From the NCBI GenBank assembly GCA_047967505.1, contig CM106540.1: a stretch of DNA of 64,000 nt. One strand, given 5' to 3'. A program made the translations under genes and the position numbers. The notes under the pieces were generated by a model, which saw only the letters and a list, made by a program, of their open reading frames with translations, ran no database searches and was not told where the DNA came from. Origin of the DNA: Dipteris shenzhenensis. Its lineage: Eukaryota; Polypodiophyta; Polypodiopsida; Gleicheniales. Shown piece by piece: positions 33,913 to 45,480 of the stretch. How positions within the stretch are numbered: the first letter of the stretch is position 1; each line of letters opens with the position of its first letter.

Positions 33913-35310
33913 AGCAAATCTGATGCACATAATACTTTTCCTACAGATCAACATAGGTTGTATTGATGCACTTGCAAAGTATCGTGCCCATCAGGTATGT
34001 GCGCATTTGAATAACACACCTCAAAGCGTGTGTTTTTTGCGGTTGTGCATAACACTTGGTGAAATTTGAGGTTTGTGGCGAGTTTGACCATCTAAAGCAT
34101 ATCTGATGGGCATGATACGTTGCACAATCCTCAACATCTATTAGATTGACTTGTATCAATAGTATCATACCGATTGAATATGTGTGTGTTTGAATAACAC
34201 ACCTCAAATACTATTTTTTGACAGTTGTGCATAATACTTGATGGAAAACGAGATTTGTGGCGACTTTGACTATCCAGAGCATATATGATGGGCATGATAA
34301 TTTACACACAGCTCAAAATAGGTTGTATTGATGAACTTGCAAAGTATCGTGGCCATCGGATATGTGCACATTCAAATAACACACCTCAAAGCATGTTTTT
34401 TGTGGTTGTGCATGACACTTAGTGAAAAATGGAGTTTGTGGCACGTTTGACCATCCAAAGCATATTCAATGGGCACGATGCTTTGCAAAGACCTCAAAAT
34501 AGGTTGGATTGACACGAATTTAAAGTATCATGTCCATCCAGTACATCCACATTCAAATAACACACCTTAAACTCTATTTTTTTGCAGTTGTGCATAACAC
34601 GATGAAAAAGGTAGTTTGTGACGACTTTGACCATCAAGAGCATATTTGATGGGCATGATACTTTGCAAACAGCTCAAAATAGGTTATATTTATACACATG
34701 CAAAGTATCATGCCCATCGGGTATGTGCATGTTCAAATAACACACCTCAGAGCATGTTTTTTGGCGGTTGTGCATAACACTTGGTGAAAAATGGGGTTTG
34801 TGGTAAGTTTAACCATCCAAAGCATATCCGATGGGGAGGATACTTTGTACAGGCCTCAACATAGGTTGTACTGACATAATTGAAGATTATTGTGTCCATC
34901 AGGTATGTGCGCGTATGAATAACACACCTCAAATAATATTTTTTGACGGTTGTGCATAACACTTGATGGAAAATGGGGTTTGTGGAGATTTTGACCATCC
35001 AAAGCCTATACAATGTGTATGATAATTTGTACATGCATTAACATAGGTTGGATTCACGTGTGTAGAGAGTATCATGCCCATCGGTCATGTGCATGTTCGA
35101 ATGACACACCTCAAATACTATTTTTTTACAGTTGTGCATAACACTTGGTGAAAAATGGGATTTGTAGGGACTTTGACCATCAAAATCATATCTGATGCAC
35201 ATGATACTTGCACGTGCTTTAACATAGATTTGATTGATGCATGTGCAAAGGATCGTGCCCACCGGTTATGCGCACGGTCAAATAACACACCTCAAATACT
35301 ATTTTTTGGC
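33913..35310. repeat. Diverged 182-bp satellite array
   Basis: AACACACCTCAAA recurs at about 34013, 34196, 34378, 34558, 34738, 34920, 35102 and 35284, a spacing of 180-183 bp. Each unit also has GGTTGTGCATAACACTTG, an AGCATATCTGATGGGCATGA-like block and CAACATAGGTTG. These correspond in order to the blocks of the main array at 3.85-10.56 kb, so it is the same family at lower identity. No trimer pattern is evident. Confidence 0.9.
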
Positions 35311-35475
35311 TTAAGGTTAAGGATATAGGGTATACGGTTTAGGGTTTAGGATTTAGGATATAGGTTTTAGGGTTTAAGTTATAGGAAATAGTGTTACAAT
35401 ATAGTAATTTGGGTTTAGGCTATAGGGATCAAGGTTTAGGATTTAGGATATGGGGTAGAGTTACAAATATTAGCC
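35311..35475. repeat. Degenerate telomere-like repeats
   Basis: GGTTTAGGGTTTAGGATTTA, TAGGGTTTAAG, GGGTTTAGGC and related units of the plant telomere type (TTTAGGG), heavily mutated, directly after the satellite array. Confidence 0.75.
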
Positions 35476-35705
35476 TGTGAATTTGGTTTAAGTATAATTA
35501 AACTTCATTCATAGGTTTTTAATAAGCTGGAATTCTAACCCTATAGATGACTTTAGATGGCTTATGCCAATTGATTTGAGTACTTGGAGGGCTAAATTTG
35601 GACCTCATACGATAAAGTTATGTTAATTTTTGGGCAAATTTATCAAATTTCAAGATTGAAAGATTAACCACACTAGTTTGGGAAACAGGAGGGGGGGAAG
35701 GGATG

Positions 35706-35712
<7 letters not shown>

Positions 35713-35756
<44 letters not shown>

Positions 35757-35950
35757 GGACAAGGAGGAGTGGGAAGTTTGAATTCCTTGAGGGCATTATA
35801 TTGACTCTCACCTCTCTCATAATTCATTTTCAATCACACCCTCCCTCTCATCGTGTTCCCTTTCCTTCCTCTCTCCCTCTCCCTCTCCCTTGCGTTGCAT
35901 TGCACTCCCTTTCCCCTCTCCCTCTCCCTCTCTCTCGTGTTGCGCTCCCC

Positions 35951-36020
<70 letters not shown>

Positions 36021-37115
36021 CCTTTCTTCCCTACCCTTTCAAGTGTCCTCTTGACTTCAAAGTCAAGAGGTTGTATAGTGTGCCCAAGAGATCGCGCGGA
36101 AGGCAGCGCGGCGGCGACCAAAAAAAAAAATCCTTCCCTTCCTCCTCGTCACCCACCTCTCCCCTCTTATCTAATTAAATTTTATTTTTTTAAAATATTC
36201 CTCCCTCCTCTACTCTTCCCTTCCTCTCTTGCTCTCTCTTCCTCTCTCCCTCTTCCTTCTACTCTCGCCCTTCCTTCTACTTTCACCCCCATCGTGGTCC
36301 CCTCCCTCTCCCTCTCCCTCTCCCTCTCCCTTGCGTTGCGCTTCTTTCCCCCTCTCCCTCTTCCTCTCCTTTCTCCTCCCTTCTCTCCCTCTCTCTTCCC
36401 ATTCTCCTCCCTCCCTTCTCTCCCTCTCTCTTCCCTTCTCCTCTCCTTCCTCCCTCCCTTGCCTAAGAGATTGCACTGCCGCGGCAGTGCGGCAACCAAA
36501 AAAAAAAAAAATCCCCTCCTCCTCATCACCCACCTCTCCCCTCTTATCTAATTCAATTTTTTTTTAATTATTTCTCCCTTCCCTCTCCCTCTCCCTTTCT
36601 CCCTCTTCCTCTCCGTGCAAGACACGTCTCCTCCCTTGTCTCTTCCCCTTTCCTCTCCCATTTTCCCTTCCATCTCTTCTCTCTTCCCCTTCCCCCCCTC
36701 TCTCTCTCTCTCTCTCGTCTCCCCTCCTCTCTCTCTCTTCTTCTTCCCCTCTCTCTCTCTCTTTCTCTCCCTTCCTTTTTTTTAATTTCTTATTGCTGCA
36801 ACAATGCGTCCTTTCCCTCTCCCTCTCTCTCTCCCTCTCTCTCTCCCTCTCCCTCTCCCTCTCCTCTTTCCCTCCCCTCCCCCCTCGCGTTCTCTTTCTC
36901 TCTCCCTCCCTCCCTCCCTCCACGTGGCAATGCAAGGGACTACGCCATTTATTTTTTTTATTTTTTTTTTGTGATGCTGGGGGAGTGCAAGAACTTCCTT
37001 ACCCCCCCTGGTCTCTCTCTCTCCCTCTCCTTTCCCCCTCCATTCTATCTCTCTCTCCCTTCCTCTTCCTTTTACTTCTTTCCCTCTCTTTCCCCCTCCA
37101 TCAAGATATGTCATT
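35713..37115. repeat. Pyrimidine-rich right arm with (CT)n tracts
   Basis: Starts with a (GA)n tract (35711-35748). It then turns pyrimidine-rich with (CT)n at about 35958-36015, 36702-36717 and 36823-36865. It is the inverted counterpart of 32.3-33.4 kb. Confidence 0.9.
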
Positions 37116-37327
37116 TGAAGGTGTTTGCTTATAAAACCTTTGTAACTATTGCAAGGTGTTTATTGGTACCATTATAAAGTTCTTTGAGATTATACCATTT
37201 TTGCTTTTTGAAACTCTGAAATCTTGGATATTTTAGAGTTCCAAAACTCTAAAAGGTGTTTATCAACACCGTTATTAAGTCTTGGAGATTTTAGAGGACT
37301 CTCATGGTAAATTAATCTCATGCATGG

Positions 37328-37331
<4 letters not shown>

Positions 37332-37368
<37 letters not shown>

Positions 37369-37387
37369 TTATTTATGTACGTAAGAA

Positions 37388-37432
<45 letters not shown>
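37332..37432. repeat. (TA)n and (CA)n microsatellites
   Basis: (TA)n at 37332-37366, (CA)n at 37391-37420 and a further (TA)n, at the outer end of the right arm. Confidence 0.95.
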
Positions 37433-37433
<1 letters not shown>

Positions 37434-37439
37434 GTTTAT

Positions 37440-39680
37440 CCATGGATTTAAATAATTTTTATTTATTAAAGTTATTAATAAGCTAAGAAAAAGTTAAACT
37501 TTTAAATGAGGATTCTTAAATATGAAAAATTATACTAGGACTTCTACAATATAGAGTAATGTAAGAATTACATTTCTTTGTTTTTGCATTATTAGTACAA
37601 AATTATAGTGTAAGTAAATAAACTCTTTATTTCAAAAGGATAGTGTCATATTTTGGTTTTGGAAGGATATTTTCATATAGTAGATTTTTTCAATAGAAAT
37701 TTAGGTACAAAAATGAATCGGGACCGTGCACCAGTCTATGTAAGAAGTTATGTTAATTTTCATAATTTTAGTTTTATTTGCTACTGTTTCTTATCTTTTG
37801 GTGTAGCTTATCTATGTTACATTTTTATAATTTTGATTTTATTTCCTTTAAAACACTCTAAAAAATTGCTTGTTTTTATGTTTTTATCTGTGTTTTGAAG
37901 AGTGAAATTTTCCTTAAATTTTATCCGCATAAACTAATCCAAAAGCATCTATTAAAATGAATTTGTACATTGACAAGTCCAAAATTAATGAAATAAGTGT
38001 TCCATGCTTGCCCTTCTTGATGTATAGCACCTATGTTAGCTCATGCTCTTGGTAGCCTCACTACTATTCCATGTGAATGTGACTTCCTCCAGAGCTCCTT
38101 CCAATTGGTGTGACCACAAGCTCCCTACTATTGCATGCTTGCCACATGTGTGGTAGTTTCTTTTGTGTCAATCTCACACTATTGATCGTTATTGGTTATG
38201 CAACTCAACTCAATTGTAAGCTCATGGGTGTCATGACATGATTATGAGATTGTTCTCTTTCTTTTGTATGCAAGGTTGCCTAGTCAAGAGAACATTCTTT
38301 ATTCTTTGTTTGCAAACCTCCTTGTGGCCTTAGCTTGTAGGTGCCATAAGTTTTTGAGACTGATGCCTTGGTATTTTTCTCTCTCTTGGCTTCTGTCAGT
38401 GAATTAAGGGAATGCTCAAGAGCTTTTCCTTCCCTTTTTTTTGAGTTAAGTAATCCATCACAACTACTCTTTTAGTTGCTCTGAAGAGGCTTCAAGCTTG
38501 CTTTGAACTTCTATTGGCCACTACAATGAAGCTCTCTTGCTATATCTTCTTAACTCCATCATACTCACTTAGCTCTCTTAGCCATCTTTGGTTCCCTTAT
38601 GCTTGAGACTTCTCGAGCTCACTTGATCTTCTCAGCTTGTTGCTTCTCTGTGAGCAAGCTCTTTCTATGGGCTGCTTAGATCTGAGTGTCTATTTGGTGA
38701 CAACTTTGATTCAAGCTCTTTGTTGAGCTTGCCTCTTCTTAGCTCGAGCTATTTTCTTTATTGCTAGTCATTTGAGCTTATCTGTGAGTAGTTCCCATTT
38801 CTTTCTATTTGTTTAGGGTTATTGTAGCTATGTGATTCTTTTCTTTTCAAGTTTTCTTTGTGGACGTGACGTTGTTTCTTTTTCCTTGTTTCCTAATCCT
38901 ATGAGTGAATTCCTGTTAAGAGCCTTCTAAAAAGCTAGCTTGAAAATCACATGGACTTTCACAACCTTAGCAACACTTGCAAACAACCTACATGTAACAA
39001 ACACTATGTAACTTCAAATGACAACTCCATATAGGAGACCTTGTATGCAATCTTGTAAGGAAAACACTCAATGCTCTGGAAAAACATAGCAAGCCCTTGG
39101 TAAACAAGGACACACCCTCAGTAGCAAGACTCTCAGGCAAGACACTCAAGAAACCTTGAGACATATTTCAAAAAGTGAGCCAACGGAGATGGGAAACACA
39201 TTCCCTAACACAAATCCTCTCCCTCTGCATACAAGCACTCACAGATTTTGAAATTTTGATAGTTATTGACACACATTCAAAAACTTTGATACACAATCAG
39301 AAACTAGACAAGAATTTAACTAATTTGATACTATGTCACAACCCTAAATGAGCTTATAGATCTAAATGAGGACACATGGTCCAACACTCAATGCACACAT
39401 CAAAGATAGGATGAGTTAGAACACACACACTGTTGTTTATACACAATATGTACACTATGAATAACCCAAAAGGTGAACATGATACAATATATATTGAACT
39501 TAAAGTGGGTTGCCTTAAGTCCATAAGGACTATAATTAACATAGGGGCTCAGGATCCCTTTTAGAGTCCTCTATCCTCATATCCATCTACCCATACATAC
39601 AACATCTAAATATATATCCAACCATATATGCATGAGTGATGACCAGATCGATGACCCATATACTTCACCATTATTGCCAG
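37440..39680. other. AT-rich sequence without recognisable gene
   Basis: No domain-bearing frame on either strand. Between 38020 and 38900 the + strand is T-rich with many AGCTC/GAGCTT/CTTGC motifs, resembling an element leader or decayed intergenic DNA. Nothing could be assigned. Confidence 0.45.
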
Positions 39681-40485
39681 ACATTAGGAAAGAAGGGAAC
39701 TCATTTTGGGGCCCTCTTAGAAATTCACTATTTACCTATTTTTGTTGCACTCAAAATATAGGAAATGCCATAAAATATGGATACTTACTGCAAAAATGTT
39801 AGTCTAGTATGCAGGCTTCACATTAAATGCATATATAATATCCTTGATCTTTGACATAGAATTTGGTGATTCTGACATTGCCAGCACATTCAGAGTGGGC
39901 CAAAACCCCCAAATCGACCCTAGAGACACCGAAAACCAACGCCCGGAGGCCCGAAACAGGGCAAAAATGCCCGAGAAGGGGGATTTGCTCAAAAACGCGA
40001 TTTGGCTAGCTGGAATTGAAGGGGGATTTGCTCAAAAACACGATTTGGATGGCTAGAATTGAAGGGGTATTGGCTCAAAAACACAATTTGGCCAGCTATA
40101 ATTGAAGGGGGATTTGCTCAAAAACACGATAATTCCAGTTGGCCAAATCGTGTTTTTGAGCAAATCTCCCTTTTCGAGCATTTTTGCCCTTTTTCGAGCC
40201 TCCGGGCGTCGATTTTCGATGTCTCCAGGGTCGATTTGGGGGTTTTGGCTCGCTCCAAATGCATTGGCAATGTTAAAATCACCAAATTCGGTGCAAAAAA
40301 TTATCTTTCGAAGATCACGTATGTCAAACATAATAAAAGAAAAAGATTTTGAATATGACTTATTTCATATTTTTACATGTTTTTTGGTATTTCTCCAATG
40401 TTATGTTGGCCCTCTTTTGATTGGTCAAGAGCCTATTTTTCCAAACCCTAAAAGGTCCCAAAATGAGCTCCCTTTTTTCCTTGTG
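39681..40485. mobile_element. Hairpin MITE, copy 2
   Basis: The left end AAGGGAACTCATTTTGGGGC pairs with the right end, which reverse-complemented reads AAGGGAGCTCATTTTGGGAC. Inner arms also pair: CAAAACCCCCAAATCGACCC (39902) with GGGTCGATTTGGGGGTTTTG (40229), and GAGCAAATC with GATTTGCTC about the centre near 40130. A segment GAAGGGG(G/T)ATTTGCTCAAAAACACGAT is repeated three or four times at 40010-40130, suggesting local expansion of one arm. Same TIR and internal blocks as copy 1 at 15.55-16.2 kb. Confidence 0.8.
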
Positions 40486-42185
40486 TGTGCCTTCATGGCG
40501 TGTATCACTGTAGTCTATGTGTGTTGATGTGTATGTCATGTGTCTTTGCAAGACTATATATCCACCAATGAACACTATTAGCTATACATTGTGCCACATG
40601 TTTGCATGTGTAAGTGTCACACTACCCTAGAGCTTGCATTTTTTAGTGTTTGACATGTTGTGCCATGTGGCATTGCATGAGTGAACTGTCTTGTTTGGCT
40701 GTTCTATGTTGCAGTGTTGTCTGCATCAAAATTATACCTCTAGTCCTATGTATCTCTATTGCCATGCATTATTTGGTTTATTCTATGGGTCTAATACTAC
40801 CATCTTCATCATCATTGTATCAATTGACTCTATTTAGATTGTGTCAATTAGTTATATTCCATGTATTGTGCATGAGTTTATCATAAGCGTAGTCCAAGCA
40901 TGAGAATTGTGAATACATGGTATGAAAAACTATTTGCACAAAAGGCTTGGGTTGAAAAATAAAATAGATATGTAGAGTTTATAGGATCATATTTCCAAAC
41001 GAAAATAAAATCGAATAAAAGTTGCAAAAAAGCTTGGTGGACCTACACATGTGAAAAGGGTTCATAAGATTGCATTTTTTTTCTTATAAATGGAGGGACA
41101 AACAAACAAAGTAAGAAAATAAGGAAGCAAGCAAGCAAAGAACGGAAAATAAAAGGAATACAAAGCATAGCAAGCAAGAAAGGCAAGGCAAAGCAAATCA
41201 AGGTAGGGAAGGCAAAGCAAACAAGAGAAGCAAGCAATGCAAGGATTTCCCTTTCTTCTCTCATGTTCTCACTATTTCTTTTCATAGATTTGAGGGAGAG
41301 ACATTTGTGGGACAAGAAAAAGACATAGTTTTTAGATTTAGGGTCCTTTATTTCTATAGTTATTGCAGATGGTTGGACAAAAGCAAACAAAAATGAAATA
41401 AAAAACTTAAAAAATGAAATTGAGTGAATGAATAACTTACCTAAAGGGAATTTCAAGGGATTCTAGGGTCCGAATATTGGGTTTGAGCTTGAACAAGAAG
41501 AAAATTGCAAACTCCCTAGTACTTAAAATACTTCTTCAATCTCTTTGCAAATGGGTTCCATCAAGCTAGAGACTAGAGGAGGAGCATGTAATAGTCTTAA
41601 AATAGTTTGGAAGGAAGGAGAGGAAAAATCAGGCATAGATGCATGAGAGTATGAGGCCAAAAATCACTTTGGGTATCTATGGAGTGCACCCACAATGTTA
41701 GTATAGACATTGCTATTTTTATCGGCTACTTTTAGCTTCATTTGAGAACATATGACCTACCCTTGTACATGACATAAAATAGTTGCTACCTTTCTCTCTC
41801 ATCTTGCATTATGATGCTACTTTTTGAATCCCATGAGTACTTTTAGCATCATTATTTGGATCTATTGGCAGCATCTCTATATCCACATTCCTATATAAGG
41901 AAAGCCCAAAAGCATAGATGCTCGTGTCCCTACATGCATATCCTAGGCATAGGTGTTATTAGAGTTGTTACCCACATCGTCTTGAAGTAGGAGACAAACT
42001 GAATTACTTATCAATTGGCCCACCTCATCATGACCACTTTTGGACAGATGCTTCTATTCATAGTACTGTCTCCCCCCATTAAGGGGCAGAAACATTTTGA
42101 TGTAAAAATGTTTGTCTATATTTTTGACTTGATAATATAAACCCTCGTTTTAATTTTAAAAAAAGTTCTACCACATGTTGTCTAT
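40486..42185. other. No recognisable gene
   Basis: Includes a stretch of AAGCAAGCAAAGG-type repeats (41110-41240). The minus-strand frame at 41043-41456 over it is Phe/Leu/Ala-rich and judged non-coding. Confidence 0.45.
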
Positions 42186-42189
42186 GTGC

Positions 42190-42610
42190 TTCGAAGAAGC
42201 ACAATCTGGAAGGATTCTCAAAGTGTCATTAGTGGACCAGTGTGTAGCATAGAATGTCATTAGTTGCATAATGGAGTTGCATCTAAACATGTACTACATT
42301 CTAGGGATGATGGGAAAATGTCTCAAGACCTTCACTGGGATCTCGTCTCACCAAGCAAGTCCTTTCTGTAGCACTCTGTCCCACACTCTAGACAATTAAC
42401 CAAATCTCCATACTCATGATGAAACAAAATACAATCATTAGGGCAAGCATGGATGTTGTCATAATGCATCCCAACCATTGTCAACATCTTTTTCACTTCT
42501 CATGATGAAACAAAATACAATCATTAGGGCAAGCATGGATGCTGTCATAATGCATCCCAACCATTGTCAACATCTTTTTCACTTCATCTCTAGAATTGGG
42601 CATGGTATTC
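42190..42610 (-). pseudogene. CACTA (En/Spm) TNP2-type transposase fragment
   Basis: Minus-strand reading gives MPNSRDEVKKMLTMVGMHYD, SIHACPNDCILFHHE, then again LTMVGMHYDNIHACPNDCIL, then YGDLVNCLECGTECY, and further on VLRHFPIIPRM. These match the TNP2 core (HACPNDCILY...CPxC and VLRYFPLIPR). The doubled HACPNDC block comes from an 84-bp in-frame tandem duplication (about 42415-42582). Stops follow. TNP2 is the DDE-type transposase of CACTA elements and acts in the nucleus; this piece is inactive. Confidence 0.8.
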
Positions 42611-44255
42611 GAGGAAGGTAACATCTTCTCGAGGGTTAAAGTTTGCTAGGGTGTAGTCAATCGCAAAACTATTTTGCAGTCATTTTGGATCCGCGATGTG
42701 ACGCGCTCCTGGGTGAGATTTTGAACTTAGCATGGACCTGCGCTCTTGTCGCAAAAATTTTCCCGACGTCATGATTTCACACTGGCATAATAATGAGACA
42801 TAATCTATTTATTTTGAACACCACAGAGCTCGACACACGGTAGCTCTACACTACATCATGCATCTCTACATTGCTTCGCAGAGCGTAGTCTCTATCTTGA
42901 CCACCTGTTATCATGCAACCTTTTGCCACAGCTTTGCCACCTATCACTAGACACCGTCCCATGCAAATCATGAAAATTTAAGGCTATCTTGGAGAGACCA
43001 CCACCCTGGTTCTTGGCGTAATAATGAGACATAATCTATATTTCTAAACAACACCACAGTGGAGTCGCTGGCCTGCTGACCACCTATCATCACCTAGCCT
43101 TTTCCAGACTAGGCAACGCACCCATGCAGATCAAGAAAATTCAAGGTTGGATTGGAGCGACCATCGCACTAGTTCTTGGAGTTATGGCTCAATTACCTAT
43201 TTTTACATATTACAAGAGGAGATCTATGACGACCACCACCCTGGCAAATAGAAGGAGATCTATGACAACCACCGCGATGGTTCTTGGAGTTATATATTAG
43301 TGCACCAATATTGACATGCCAAATCTATCAAATGGTATCCTGGATCTCATATAATGCATGTCGATATGGCCCTTTCCCCTAGAGGGGACCCTCAAGGGCC
43401 ATATCATCAATTGCATTTTCTAAAAGTTTAAATGTATTTTTTTAGATGCATCTCCATGCAACCATAGTGGTGGGTTGTTGAAGCTATTTTAGCACTATTT
43501 TGCTCCTAAACCAAAGAAATTATAGTCCTACTTTACTGGTAGTTTAGTCCTTGTCGCAATTAATCCTAATTAAGGGCAAAAGTACTCTAAGCCATCAAGG
43601 TGACTGGAGGCCAGTGGTGCCATCCAGATAATCAACTACACTTCATTGAGTAAAAATTGAGCAAAAGAGATCACATCTGCATCCAATAACAAGTTATATG
43701 AAATTAACAACTTATATCAAGAAAAAATCAAACAGAAGATCTTACATTTATAAAAACTCAGCAATTGCTGAGAGCCTTAGAGGCCAAAAGATTACATCTA
43801 TCGACCATAACCACTTAGCAATGGCCATTGCTGAGTGGTCTAATATATAAAGATTAGCAATAGTGCATATACTGAGAGCCTCAAATTGAACAAAAGAGAT
43901 TACATAAATGTTAAAACTCAGCAATTGTCAAAAGATTACATCTAGTGAGCCAAAAGATCGCTAAGAACCTTAGAGGCAAAAAGATTACATCCAGCCATTG
44001 TTGAGTGGTTATGAGCCTCGTTGAGCAAGAGGAAATTTGTACAGCTCAGTAGTGTCACCATCCCAGCTTGTTGCATTTGAATTCTTTGGGGAGCCAATGG
44101 AGGAGACGATGGAGAGGCTAAAGACCATGCACATTTCTAGGACTCAGATTATGGCCCCCCCGACAAGTCGAGAGTAGCCTGTGAAAATCTTGAGCGCTTC
44201 GTCAATGTCTAGGGGAAATCCATACAGCAAAGCCATATAGAGGCCCTCTGTGCAC
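42611..44255. other. Imperfect repeats, no gene recognised
   Basis: Between 42780 and 43300 a unit of roughly 200-240 bp recurs: ATAATGAGACATAATCTAT at 42788 and 43019, CCTATCATCA-like near 42940 and 43084, CCATGCARATCA at 42958 and 43120, and GTTCTTGGMGT at 43008, 43171 and 43280. It could be subterminal repeats of the CACTA element whose TNP2 fragment lies alongside. From 43680 to 44030 AGATTACATCTA/CAGCAATTG motifs repeat irregularly. Confidence 0.45.
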
Positions 44256-44613
44256 ATTTCATCCAAGCTGGTGACATGAAGATGTGGGGGGAATCGCGAC
44301 CAAGGGAATGAAGGGTGTCCAAAAGAGCCAACATTTCAATCCTACAAACTGCAACGCAGTCACCCTATACGAGAAGGTAGATAACATTGGGATCACTTTG
44401 CATCGAGGGGTGGTAGTAGTTAGAATAGGCATGGTGAAGATGAGTGGGTTAGAAGTGGAACGGATGAGCAAGGGAGGAGTAGAGGAGTGATGAGAGTTGG
44501 AGGAGGGAGCATGGAGCAAAGTAGAGCAGGACCAAAAGAGAGCTGGTGGAGGAGGGTGTGTGGAGCAAAGTAGCAAAGCATGTGGAGCAAAGTAGCAGAG
44601 CAGGTACTGACCA

Positions 44614-44952
44614 AATAGAGGGGAGAGGAGAAGAGTGGAGATGAGAAGAGAGGGCATAGCTAGAGAGCACACCACAAATGACTAACTGTACGCTAGATTT
44701 AGTTGAAAAAGTAGAGTATATACAAACCTATTTAGGGTTAGGGTTAGGGCATCTAACCCTTTCCTTTATAGCACTCTATTGGGTTAGTGCTATGCACATA
44801 TGATCACATGATGGTGCTATGAACACATGATCACATGATGTTGAGCGTGAACTCTCAACACCTTCCCTCAAGATCAACATCATGAAGTAGGCCCCTTCCC
44901 TCAAGATGATGATTCTGGGAAATTGAGGAAGACTGGACATTACATTCCATCA
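44614..44952 (-). repeat. 3' LTR of copia family A, copy 2
   Basis: About 339 bp, the reverse complement of 331-668 with scattered substitutions. It begins (minus strand) TGATGGAATG after TAAAGGGGTG and contains GGGTTAGGGTTAGGG near 44735-44748 (+ strand). Confidence 0.85.
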
Positions 44953-45480
44953 CACCCCTTTAATGGTAATGTCCTTCCTCTGCATCGAACCAAGAGCTAC
45001 TTGGTGTTTCTCAAAAATCTCTTTACTGAGTGGTTTGGTAAAGATGCCTGCAACATTCTCTTTGGTATCACAATGCTGCAATGTGATGTCACCAAGTAAC
45101 ACTCTTTCTCTGATGAAGTACTCTCTGACATCGATATGCTTTGTCCTAGAGTGCTATATTGGATTCTTGGCGAATGCTTGAGCTGATTGATTATCACAGT
45201 ATATTGTCTTTGGCTTTGACTCATCAAAGTAATCTATTTCTAACAATAGTTTTCTGAGCCATATAGTCTCACATGCACCTGTAGTGAGTGCTCTATATTA
45301 TGTTTCAGTCGAAGACAAAGAAACAGTTGGTTGTTTGTTTGACAACCATGATATAGCACCTTGACCAAGGAAAAATGTATATCCTTGTGTCGATCTCCTG
45401 GTCTCATGATCTCCGTCATAGTCACTATCACGGTATCCATGCAACCGTGGATGACTTCCTCTGTATTCTATCCCAAACTA
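44953..45480 (-). pseudogene. RNase H of copia family A copy 2
   Basis: Minus-strand blocks: [84 protein letters not shown] and ENVAGIFTKPL. Stops: TAG after GTR (about 45480), TAA in place of Glu in the STEAEYRAL motif, and TAG before HSRTKH. The last 100 residues align with the RNase H tail at 1-333. Confidence 0.88.

Larger units (their letters stand above)
32030..37340. mobile_element. Foldback-like element with long purine/pyrimidine-rich inverted arms
   Basis: The left arm 32030-33400 and right arm 35770-37340 are inverted copies. Left blocks AAGGTCCATG, CTTCAAATGACGCATCTTGATG, GGTGGGTGACGAGGAGG and TTGAAAATGAGTTATGGGAGAG-like reappear reverse-complemented at about 37325, 37105, 36155 and 35825. 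The arms are dominated by GA (left) and CT (right) repeats; the right arm has an extra internal duplication (the TCACCCACCTCTCCCCTCTT block at 36160 and 36527). The centre holds a pyrimidine tract, a satellite array and telomere-like repeats. No transposase frame is present. It resembles Foldback-type elements, but the target duplication could not be identified. Confidence 0.7.

Noticed and set aside
32235-37134. Many frames up to 232 codons rich in Ser/Pro/Leu or Glu/Arg/Gly
   Set aside because: They are translations of (CT)n/(GA)n sequence, open in several frames and both strands at once.
41043-41456. 138-codon minus-strand frame with hydrophobic stretches
   Set aside because: Covers AAGCAAGCAAAG-type repeats and shows Phe/Leu/Ala bias from composition. 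No domain or neighbour supports it.
44259-44675. 138-codon minus-strand frame beside the family A LTR
   Set aside because: Runs through the LTR end and a GGAGCAAAGTAG repeat; Ser/Leu/Pro-rich with no domain.
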